Of a stretch of 14,136 bases of DNA, positions 1 through 6,062 are shown piece after piece. This DNA is from Alphaproteobacteria bacterium (GTDB taxonomy: Bacteria > Pseudomonadota > Alphaproteobacteria > UBA828). The position numbers and the translations under genes are program-made. Under the pieces are notes generated by a model. That model was not told where the DNA came from and did no database searches. It saw nothing but the letters and a program-made list of their open reading frames with translations. The stretch is from assembly GCA_030604165.1 (NCBI GenBank), contig JAUVWK010000029.1, positions 1-14,136 of the forward strand. The letters run 5' to 3'. Positions within the stretch are counted from its first letter, which is position 1. The number at the start of each line of letters is the position of its first letter.

Positions 1-857
1 ACGCGCACCCGCTTGCCCGCCTTGCGCACGCTGCCTTCCAGCACGTAGCGCGCGCCAAGCTCTCGCCCCACTTGCTTCACATCCACCTTCTGACCCGTAT
101 AGGTGAAGGAGGAATTGCGCGCGATGACGGGAAACAGGCGCCACAGCGAGAGCGCGGTAATGAGATCCTCGGCGATGCCGTCGGCGAAATATTCCTGCTC
201 CTCGTCGCGGCTCATATTGTCGAACGGCAAGACCGCGATGGCCGGCCGGGCCTCGAAGCCGGTCGCGCCGACTGCCGCCGGGGCCTGGCGATCGCCAGTG
301 CCTGAGGGGGCCGCGGTGTCGGCGCTCTCCAACGCGCCAACGCGGTAGACATGCACCGGATTGGCGATGTTCTTGAGCTCCTGCGGGCCGAGGTCTTCCA
401 GGCCCGCGTCCAGCCGGCCATGCACTTGGCGGTAGACGTCTTCCGATATGTTGACCGTGCCGGGGGCGGCCAGCTCCTGCAGGCGCGCCGCGATATTGAC
501 GCCGTCGCCGAAGATGTCGTCGTCGTCGACGATGATCTCGCCCAGATTGACGCCGATGCGAAACGCCATGCGGACGCTTTCCGGCACGCCCGTGTTGCGC
601 TCCGCCATGGCCTCTTGGATTTCCGAGGCGCATTTGACCGCATCGACGGCACTGGCGAACTCGGCCAAAAGGCCGTCGCCGGTGGTCTTGACGATGCGGC
701 CCTTGTAGGACGCGATTTTAGGATCGATCGCCGCCCCGCGGTGGCCCTTCAGCGTCGTCAGCGTGCCGGCTTCGTCCGCCCCCATGAGACGCGACCAGCC
801 GACGGCGTCGAGCGCGACGATGGCCGCCAGCTTGCGCTGAACCGTATCTCCCGGCAT
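1..857 (-). CDS. Class III adenylate/guanylate cyclase with TolB-like region (C-terminus cut by window edge)
   Basis: This should be a nucleotide cyclase making cAMP (or cGMP) from ATP (or GTP). The 285 visible residues start at an ATG with a GGGGGA-type Shine-Dalgarno about 7 nt upstream. Residues 10-175 form the cyclase catalytic domain. Visible active-site candidates are the metal-binding aspartates D17 (in LAAIVALDAVGWSRLM) and D61 (KTTGDGLLAEF), K57 near the base pocket, and N121 and R125 in GVNIAARL. The set looks complete, so an active enzyme is expected. Residues 176-203 are a proline/alanine-rich linker. From about 204 (AIAVLPFDNMSRD...FADGIAEDLI) it matches the TolB-like N-domain that follows the cyclase in many rhizobial-type proteins, which usually continue into TPR repeats; that part lies outside the window. 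No membrane segment is visible. It is on the same strand as the pxp cluster, 78 bp past the carrier gene, so co-transcription is possible but not shown. Confidence 0.93.
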   Translation of the reverse strand, partial: MPGDTVQRKLAAIVALDAVGWSRLMGADEAGTLTTLKGHRGAAIDPKIASYKGRIVKTTGDGLLAEFASAVDAVKCASEIQEAMAERNTGVPESVRMAFRIGVNLGEIIVDDDDIFGDGVNIAARLQELAAPGTVNISEDVYRQVHGRLDAGLEDLGPQELKNIANPVHVYRVGALESADTAAPSGTGDRQAPAAVGATGFEARPAIAVLPFDNMSRDEEQEYFADGIAEDLITALSLWRLFPVIARNSSFTYTGQKVDVKQVGRELGARYVLEGSVRKAGKRVR

Positions 858-935
858 GACTTTCCCCCTGCGAAAGGCGCAACGTGCCCTGCCGGGCTTA
901 TTGTGCGCCCGGGCCGCGGCGCGCGCAATCGACGC

Positions 936-1151
936 CTATTCGATTTCGACGGCGAGCTGACCGACGTCGACGGCGTCTTCCTCCTTGACGTGCAGTTTCG
1001 TCACCGTGCCGCCCTGCTCGGCATCGTGCGGCACCTCGGTCTTCATGACTTCGAGGATGAACAGCGTATCGCCCGCCTTCACCGTGTCGCCCTCCTTGAC
1101 CAGAACCTTCCAGATATTGCCCGGCGCCTGGGTCAGGATTTCTTCCGCCAT
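936..1151 (-). CDS. Small stand-alone biotin carboxyl carrier protein (biotinyl/lipoyl domain)
   Basis: This 71-residue protein is essentially one biotinyl/lipoyl hammerhead domain. It should carry a biotin on K37 in the turn EVMKTE, shuttling carboxyl groups from the upstream biotin carboxylase to a carboxyltransferase. Flanking glycines (G11, G21, G27) and the paired half-domains (KVLVKEGDTV, then TKLHVKEEDAV) fit the fold. The canonical biotin site is EAMKM; here it is VMKT, so biotinylation is likely but not certain. It lacks the N-terminal domain and Ala/Pro linker of true AccB, which argues for service to a dedicated enzyme rather than acetyl-CoA carboxylase. The start chosen is ATG at 1151, with GGGGG 8 nt upstream; an in-frame GTG at 1160 would add three residues. 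The gene lies 15 bp after pxpC, in the same operon. Confidence 0.9.
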   Translation of the reverse strand: MAEEILTQAPGNIWKVLVKEGDTVKAGDTLFILEVMKTEVPHDAEQGGTVTKLHVKEEDAVDVGQLAVEIE

Positions 1152-1159
1152 GCTGTTCA

Positions 1160-1164
1160 CCCCC
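1160..1164 (-). promoter_or_regulatory. Shine-Dalgarno that decides the carrier-protein start
   Basis: GGGGG on the minus strand lies 8 nt before the ATG at 1151. It favours that codon over the in-frame GTG at 1160, which overlaps this motif. Confidence 0.5.
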
Positions 1165-1166
1165 GT

Positions 1167-2135
1167 CTATTCGATGCTGTCATCGCTGCAGATCTCGTCG
1201 AGCGTGCGGGCGAGCGCCTGCGCCTCGTCGACCGAGATCGATTTGAACCTGTAGTGGTCGTTGGGCTTGGATTGGCCGAGCTTCCAGAACGCGGCCGATG
1301 GCACCGTGTAGGGGCAGATGAAGCCGCCCATGCTCGGCCCGTCGTGCACCAGGATGATCGGCTTCTGCCCGCACAGATTGATGGCGCCCAGGGGATAGCC
1401 CTGGTCGACGATGTTGGAGGCGTCGGAGCCGTTTTCCGGCGGCTTGTCGGTGGCCTTTTCGGTGAAGGTCCAGTCGGGCCCCTCGAGGCGGTAGCCGGTG
1501 CGGTCGCTGCGCGCCTCGAGTTTCCATTCGGTGGCGAGAAAGCGCTCGTGCCCGGCGGCGTCGATCCAGTCGTCGTTGGGCCCCGGCACGGCCTCGACCA
1601 GCCACTTGCGGTCCGCGGCGATGGCGGGCTGGCGCCCCGCCTTGACGCGGCGGCCCGGTGTGCCTTGAGCGGCGCGCACCGGCAGCAGCTGGCCGGCCTG
1701 GCTGGCGTGGCCGTCGAGCCCACCGACGCTCGCCTTGTGGAAGGTGGAGGCGGAGCCCAGCCATTGCGGCGCGTCGATGCCGCCGGCGACCGCCAGATAG
1801 CCGCGTGCGCCGAGCCGCGCGGGGCCCAGCACCAGCGTCTGGCCGGCCTTGACCGCAACGCTCTGCCATATTGCCATCGGCTCGCCGTCGAGGGTCGGCT
1901 TCATGTCGGCGCCGGTCACGGCGATCACGCTGTCGCCCTGGAGTTTGATGGTCGGCCCCATATATTGCGCCTCCAGGCCCGGCGCGCCGGCGGCGTTGCC
2001 GACCAGCAGGTTGGCGAGCCGGAACGACCAGCTATCCATGGGCCCGGACGGCGGGAAGCCCTGGTTCCAGAAGCCGATGCGGCCCGGATAATCCTGGATG
2101 CTGGTCTCGAGGCCCGGTTTGACGATTTCAAGCAT
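1167..2135 (-). CDS. pxpC: PxpC / allophanate hydrolase subunit 2 (KipA) family, biotin-dependent carboxyltransferase-like
   Basis: The product is 322 residues, normal for the AHS2/PxpC family, which pairs with PxpB. In E. coli and B. subtilis the PxpBC pair together with PxpA performs ATP-dependent hydrolysis of 5-oxoproline to glutamate. In urea amidolyase the same two domains form the carboxyltransferase of urea carboxylase. Family landmarks are the N-terminal PGLETSIQDYPGR (about residues 7-19), the following GFPPSGPMD, the GPTIKLQGDSVIAVTGADM strand region, and VHDGPSMGGF near the C-terminus. The ATG at 2135 is preferred: it gives the family-like start MLEIVKPGL and has GAGAGG 8 nt upstream. 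A TTG two codons earlier (2141) is the alternative. It follows pxpB by 28 bp and precedes the carrier gene by 15 bp. Which substrate it handles cannot be read from the sequence. Confidence 0.93.
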   Translation of the reverse strand: MLEIVKPGLETSIQDYPGRIGFWNQGFPPSGPMDSWSFRLANLLVGNAAGAPGLEAQYMGPTIKLQGDSVIAVTGADMKPTLDGEPMAIWQSVAVKAGQTLVLGPARLGARGYLAVAGGIDAPQWLGSASTFHKASVGGLDGHASQAGQLLPVRAAQGTPGRRVKAGRQPAIAADRKWLVEAVPGPNDDWIDAAGHERFLATEWKLEARSDRTGYRLEGPDWTFTEKATDKPPENGSDASNIVDQGYPLGAINLCGQKPIILVHDGPSMGGFICPYTVPSAAFWKLGQSKPNDHYRFKSISVDEAQALARTLDEICSDDSIE

Positions 2136-2163
2136 CCTCAAGCCCTCTCGTGGATTCTATCCA

Positions 2164-3033
2164 TTAGAACCGTTCGTCCTTGTCCACGGTGGCGATCCAG
2201 CGGTGGTAATTGCGCACCGAGAATCTCTGATAATCGACCATGTTGTAGACATAGCTGCCGGCGTCGATCTTGGCCTCGGCCGCCTCGTACTCGGCCTGGG
2301 TGACGGGCACGAACTTGATGCGGTCGCCGGGGCGGAAGAGCACGATATTGCCGTCGAACACGTCGAAGCGCTTTTCCGTGTCCCAAATCGGCACCGGCGT
2401 GCGGCCGAACAGCTGATAGCCACCGGGCGTCGCCACCGGATAGATCGCCGAGGCCGAGCCGCCCATGCCGACCGTGCCTTGCGGGGTCCAGGTGCGGGGC
2501 GGGTTGTATTTCGGACAGGTGATCATGGCGCGCGGGTCGAGCGGCTGCAAAAACGGCAGGCCCGGCCAGAAGCCGAGCGAGGCCACCCAGTATTCCGAGC
2601 CCGAGTGGACGCGCACGAGCTGGTGGCGGTCTTCCAGGCCGTTGATGCGGGCGACGAAGTCGGGGTCGTATTCCTTCTCGGTGATCTTGGCGCAATAGTC
2701 CGCGATGCACTCCTTGGTCCAGGGATCGAGATACATGGTCTCGAAATAGAACAGCCGGCTGTCGAGCTCGATATCCTCGCTCGGCCCGAGGCTGTCGATC
2801 AGCGCGCGCAGCTCCGCCACCAGGTCGGCGAAGCGAATATCGTTCGGCTCGTAATGCACAAGCAGCGAGGCGAAGCACGGCGCCGTTTCCACCACACCCT
2901 TGGTGCCATTCTGCGCCAGCGCGGTGGCCAGGCCCTGGGCCAGGAAGTTGAGCTCGAGATTCATCTCGTTGCCGAACTCGACCGTCACGTAACGGTCGCC
3001 GCCGGGCAGGAATCTGGGTTCGTCGTAGATCAT
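2164..3033 (-). CDS. pxpB: PxpB / allophanate hydrolase subunit 1 (KipI) family, long form
   Basis: The product is 289 residues of the AHS1/PxpB family, partner of PxpC. Landmarks are GFWPGLPFL (154-162), the segment TWTPQGTVGMGGSASAIYP (181-199), PGGYQLFGRTPVPIWD (203-218) and FRPGDRIKFVPV (233-244). Bacterial PxpB proteins such as B. subtilis KipI are about 220-240 residues. This one has extra sequence in the middle (about 100-135, rich in charged residues) and a tail of about 45 residues after the usual end (245-289). The ATG has GGGAGG 8 nt upstream and lies 24 bp after the biotin carboxylase stop. KipI and KipA also have a regulatory role on a sporulation kinase in Bacillus; nothing here suggests that. 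With PxpC it would form the carboxyltransferase-like half of the complex. Confidence 0.93.
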   Translation of the reverse strand: MIYDEPRFLPGGDRYVTVEFGNEMNLELNFLAQGLATALAQNGTKGVVETAPCFASLLVHYEPNDIRFADLVAELRALIDSLGPSEDIELDSRLFYFETMYLDPWTKECIADYCAKITEKEYDPDFVARINGLEDRHQLVRVHSGSEYWVASLGFWPGLPFLQPLDPRAMITCPKYNPPRTWTPQGTVGMGGSASAIYPVATPGGYQLFGRTPVPIWDTEKRFDVFDGNIVLFRPGDRIKFVPVTQAEYEAAEAKIDAGSYVYNMVDYQRFSVRNYHRWIATVDKDERF

Positions 3034-3057
3034 TCGCGGCGCCTCCCGGTGCGCGGC

Positions 3058-4419
3058 TCAGCCTGCCAACAACGCCGCTTTATGTTGTTCGACGAAGCCG
3101 GTGTGCGTGGCTCCGGCGCGGAACGCGTCATGGGCGACAACGCGTCGCAGAAACGGAATGTTGGTCACGATGCCTTCTACCCGGAAAGCTTCGAGCGCAG
3201 CCAGCATTTTCTGGATCGCGGCCGCGCGGTCGGCGCCATGGGCGATCAGCTTGGCGATCATGGGGTCGTAAAAATACGTCACCGTATCGCCCTGACGCAC
3301 GCCGGTGTCGACCCGGATGCCGTCCGCCGCCGCCGGCGGTTCGAAGCGCTCGAGCGGGCCCGGCGAGGGCAGGAAGTTCTTGTCCGGATTTTCCGCGTAG
3401 ACGCGGCACTCGATGGCGTGGCCCTCGGCGCGGATGGTGTCTTGCGCGAGCGACGTCAGGTCATCGCCGCGCGCCAGGCGAAGTTGCAGGCCGACCAGAT
3501 CCTGGCCGGTGATCATTTCGGTGACCGGGTGCTCGACCTGAATGCGCGTGTTCATCTCCAGAAAATAATAATCGCCGGCCTCGTCCATGATGAATTCGAC
3601 GGTGCCCGCGCCGCGGTAGCGCTCTTGGCTGGCGAGCGCGACGGCGGCCTCTGCCATGCCTACGCGTGTCGCCTCCGAGATGCTCGGCGAGGGCGTTTCC
3701 TCGACGATCTTCTGAAAGCGGCGTTGGATCGAGCACTCGCGCTCGAAGAAGTGGACCGCGTGACCGTCGCCGAAACCGAAGACCTGAATCTCCACGTGGC
3801 GCGGCCGCTCGATATATTTCTCGAGATAGACGGCGTCGTTGCCGAAGGCCTTGCCGGCGAGATTCTGCGTCGCCTCGACGGTGTCAGCGAGCGCGGCGGC
3901 GTCGTCGACACGGCGCATACCGATGCCACCGCCGCCGGCAGATGCCTTGACCAGCAGCGGATAGCCGATCTCGCTGCCGGCCTCGGCAAGCCCCGCCAGG
4001 TCGCCTGGCAGGAACCGCGCGCTCCCCGGCACGATGGGAAGGCCCGCGCCGTGGGCGAGCTGACGCGCCCGCTCTTTGTCGCCCATGGCGGCAATGGTCT
4101 CCGGTCGCGGACCGATCCAGATCAGACCGGCGTCGCTCACGGCGCTAGCGAAGTCATCGTTCTCCGCCAGAAAGCCGTAGCCCGGATGCACCGCGTCCGC
4201 GCCGCTGGCGCGCGCCGCCGCCAGCACATTCTCGGCCACCAGATAGCTTTCCTTGGCCGGGGCGGGGCCGATCGGCAGCGCTTCATCGGCCTCGGCGACG
4301 TGTTTCGCCTCGGCGTCGGCGGCGGAATAAACCGCCACCGCCGCCAGCCCGAGGTCATGACAACCGCGGATGACGCGGCAGGCGATTTCGCCGCGATTGG
4401 CGATCAGGACTTTTTTCAT
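3058..4419 (-). CDS. Biotin carboxylase subunit (AccC-like, urea-carboxylase-type features)
   Basis: This 453-residue protein is a complete biotin carboxylase (ATP + bicarbonate + biotin-carrier to carboxybiotin). Domains in order are the N-terminal fold KKVLIANRGEIACRVIR (2-18) with HPGYGFLAEN (about 78-87), the ATP-grasp domain with K158 before the glycine loop GGGGIGM (162-168), ECSIQRRFQKIVEETPS (about 228-244), the catalytic ExNxR loop EMNTRIQVEHPVTE (288-301), and the C-terminal domain with DPMIAKLI (385-392). The ATG at 4419 gives the universal MKKVLIANRGE start and has GAGG just upstream; a TTG at 4443 would add eight non-conserved residues. The loop GGGGIGM and the VEETP stretch resemble urea carboxylase more than AccC, where the loop is usually GGGGRGM or GGGGKGM (from memory of these families). 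It lies between pxpA and pxpB, so it probably serves the Pxp proteins and is not the housekeeping AccC. Confidence 0.95.
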   Translation of the reverse strand: MKKVLIANRGEIACRVIRGCHDLGLAAVAVYSAADAEAKHVAEADEALPIGPAPAKESYLVAENVLAAARASGADAVHPGYGFLAENDDFASAVSDAGLIWIGPRPETIAAMGDKERARQLAHGAGLPIVPGSARFLPGDLAGLAEAGSEIGYPLLVKASAGGGGIGMRRVDDAAALADTVEATQNLAGKAFGNDAVYLEKYIERPRHVEIQVFGFGDGHAVHFFERECSIQRRFQKIVEETPSPSISEATRVGMAEAAVALASQERYRGAGTVEFIMDEAGDYYFLEMNTRIQVEHPVTEMITGQDLVGLQLRLARGDDLTSLAQDTIRAEGHAIECRVYAENPDKNFLPSPGPLERFEPPAAADGIRVDTGVRQGDTVTYFYDPMIAKLIAHGADRAAAIQKMLAALEAFRVEGIVTNIPFLRRVVAHDAFRAGATHTGFVEQHKAALLAG

Positions 4420-4468
4420 TTCCTCACCGCCGGGCCGGCTCAACGCCCGACGCGCGCGCCGCGCGCCA

Positions 4469-5182
4469 TCAGGCGACCGCCGCGCGCACGGCCTTGGCGA
4501 CCTCGACCGCGCCCGGCGTATCGGAATGGACGCAAATGGATTCGCACTTGACCGGCACGAAGCCGCCGGTGTTGGTCTTGACCTTGCCTTCGCGGGCGGC
4601 GAGCACGGCCTGCTCGACCGCTACCTCGGCCGCGACCGGCACATGCTCGCGGGTGATGATCACCTCGCCCCGGTCGTTGTAGTCGAGGTCGACATAGGTT
4701 TCCCAGATCACCGGCACGCCGATCTCGGCATAGACTTTCTCGTGCAGCGTGCCGGCCATGCCCATCACGGGCACGCCGAAGGCCTTGGCGACCTCGCCGA
4801 TGGCGCCGCACACGGCCTCGTCGCGCCACGCCACGCCGTTCAGCGTGCCATGCGGCTTGACGTGGCTCAGCGCCATGCCCTCGAGCGCGAGAAAAGCCTT
4901 GAGCGCGCCGACCTGATAGATCAGGCAATCGAACAGCTCGTCCGCGCCCAGCGCCATCTCGCGCCGGCCGAAGCCGTCCCGGTCCGGATAGGAGGGGTGC
5001 GCGCCGACCGCCACGCCGTGGCGCTTCGCCAACCGCACGGTGTTGTGCATCACTACCGGATCGGAGGCGTGATAGCCGCAGGCGACGTTGGCCTGGGTGA
5101 CGAACGGCATGATGCCCTCGTCGTCGCCGCATTTGTAGATGCTGTAGGCCTCGCCCATGTCGCAATTGAGATCGATCGCCAT
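4469..5182 (-). CDS. pxpA: PxpA-like 5-oxoprolinase subunit A (LamB/YcsF family), copy 2 of the tandem pair
   Basis: This is a LamB/YcsF-family protein of 237 residues (E. coli PxpA is about 244). The family supplies the hydrolase component that, with PxpBC, converts 5-oxoproline plus ATP to glutamate. Motifs are IDLNCDMGEAYSIYKCGDDE (3-22), NVACGYHASDP (32-42), VGAHPSYPDRDGFGRRE, HVKPHG near 109, and KCESICVHSDTPGAVEVA near the C-terminus. By hand alignment it is about 74% identical, without gaps, to its upstream neighbour at 5225-5950. The normally conserved KPHGALY reads KPHGTLN here, so this copy may have drifted in activity. The ATG follows GGGAGC with a spacing of about 8 nt. It lies 42 bp after the other copy and 49 bp before the biotin carboxylase. 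Confidence 0.94.
   Translation of the reverse strand: MAIDLNCDMGEAYSIYKCGDDEGIMPFVTQANVACGYHASDPVVMHNTVRLAKRHGVAVGAHPSYPDRDGFGRREMALGADELFDCLIYQVGALKAFLALEGMALSHVKPHGTLNGVAWRDEAVCGAIGEVAKAFGVPVMGMAGTLHEKVYAEIGVPVIWETYVDLDYNDRGEVIITREHVPVAAEVAVEQAVLAAREGKVKTNTGGFVPVKCESICVHSDTPGAVEVAKAVRAAVA
5118..5164. repeat. 47-nt perfect direct repeat shared by the two pxpA copies (unit 1)
   Basis: These bases are identical to 5886-5932. They encode the conserved N-terminal stretch around CDMGEAYSIYKCGDDE in each pxpA. Identity at every synonymous position over 47 nt, inside genes about 26% different in protein, suggests recent duplication or gene conversion at this end. Confidence 0.85.
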
Positions 5183-5224
5183 CGTTCTTGCTCCCGACAG
5201 ACTCTGCCGCGCCGACCGGCGCCG

Positions 5225-5950
5225 TCAGCTCATATAGGGTTGCACCGCCTCGCGCACGGCCCGGGCGATATCCACGGCGCCCGGCGTGTCGGAGTGGACG
5301 CAGATGGTTTGGCATTTGACCGGCACCAGCTTTCCGGTGTGGCTCTCGACCTGGCCGTCCCTGGCCGCGCGCAGCGCTTGCGCGACGGCCGCCTCGGCGC
5401 TGACCGGGTCGTGCTCGCGGGTGATGATCACCTCGCCCTGGTCGTTGTAGTCGAGATCGACGTAGGTCTCCCAAATCACCGCCACGCCGTGGGCGGGGTA
5501 GACCTCCTCATGGCCGGTGCCGGACATGCCCATGAGCGGCACGCCGAACGCCTTGGCGGCCTCGGCGATGGCGCCTGCGACCTCGGCGTCGCGCCAAGCC
5601 GCGCCATAGAGCGCGCCGTGCGGCTTGACGTGATTGAGCGCCATGCCTTGCTCGTCCAGAAAAGCCTTGAGCGCGCCCACCTGATACATGATGCAGGCGG
5701 TCAGCTCCGCCGGCTGCATCGCCATGCGCCGCCGCCCGAAGCCATCCCGGTCGGGATAGGACGGATGGGCGCCGACGCGCACGCCATGTTGCTTGGCCAG
5801 TTGCACGGTCTTGCGCATCACCGTCGGATCGGAGGCATGGAAGCCGCAGGCGACGTTGGCCACCGTGATGTAGGGCATGATGGCTTCGTCGTCGCCGCAT
5901 TTGTAGATGCTGTAGGCCTCGCCCATGTCGCAGTTGAGATCGATGCCCAT
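5225..5950 (-). CDS. pxpA: PxpA-like 5-oxoprolinase subunit A (LamB/YcsF family), copy 1, first gene of the cluster
   Basis: The product is 241 residues of the LamB/YcsF family. It shows the full motif set: IDLNCDMGEAYSIYKCGDDE (3-22), NVACGFHASDP, GAHPSYPDRDGFGRR, HVKPHGALYG, and TICVHSDTPGAVDIA near the C-terminus. Unlike the downstream copy it keeps KPHGALY, so it is the better candidate for the canonical PxpA of the pair. The ATG has AGGAG 8 nt upstream. A sigma-70-like promoter candidate lies about 40-70 bp before it, making this the likely first gene of the pxpA-pxpA-BC-pxpB-pxpC-BCCP operon. The protein is expected to be cytoplasmic; no signal peptide is visible. Confidence 0.95.
   Translation of the reverse strand: MGIDLNCDMGEAYSIYKCGDDEAIMPYITVANVACGFHASDPTVMRKTVQLAKQHGVRVGAHPSYPDRDGFGRRRMAMQPAELTACIMYQVGALKAFLDEQGMALNHVKPHGALYGAAWRDAEVAGAIAEAAKAFGVPLMGMSGTGHEEVYPAHGVAVIWETYVDLDYNDQGEVIITREHDPVSAEAAVAQALRAARDGQVESHTGKLVPVKCQTICVHSDTPGAVDIARAVREAVQPYMS
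5886..5932. repeat. 47-nt perfect direct repeat shared by the two pxpA copies (unit 2)
   Basis: This is the partner of 5118-5164, located at the 5' end of the upstream pxpA. The two units lie 768 bp apart, so recombination between them would delete one gene copy and leave an intact hybrid pxpA. Confidence 0.85.
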
Positions 5951-5988
5951 CGGTCAAACTCCTGATTTTGGTGGCGCCCTTTGCGGGC

Positions 5989-6017
5989 AGTTTACGAGCA
6001 GGCCGGATCGCTGCCAA
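5989..6017 (-). promoter_or_regulatory. Candidate sigma-70 promoter of the pxp cluster
   Basis: On the minus strand TTGGCA (6012-6017, 5 of 6 to TTGACA) is followed after exactly 17 nt by TAAACT (5989-5994, 4 of 6 to TATAAT). Transcription would start about 30 nt before the ATG at 5950. The phosphatase gene upstream is on the same strand and ends at 6063, so read-through is also possible. Prediction by eye only. Confidence 0.5.
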
Positions 6018-6062
6018 GGCGGCCGGCGGCACGCGCTCGCGCGCCACGAAAGTCGGGACGCC

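Noticed and set aside
891..914. GC-rich inverted repeat between the carrier gene and the cyclase as a terminator
   Set aside because: The arms pair only with a bulge, and no T-run follows on the minus strand, so a terminator is not supported.
351..2303. Very long open frame on the plus strand opposite the cyclase, carrier and pxpC genes
   Set aside because: It spans three well-supported minus-strand genes and their junctions. Its translation is rich in Arg, Ala, Gly, Asp and His without any recognisable domain. Long antisense open frames are expected in GC-rich DNA.
2098..4551. 817-codon open frame on the plus strand opposite pxpB and the biotin carboxylase
   Set aside because: It is a shadow of two clear genes, with no motif or ribosome-binding site of its own.
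4370..5965. 531-codon plus-strand frame with an internal repeat opposite both pxpA genes
   Set aside because: The apparent internal repeat is only the antisense image of the pxpA tandem duplication.
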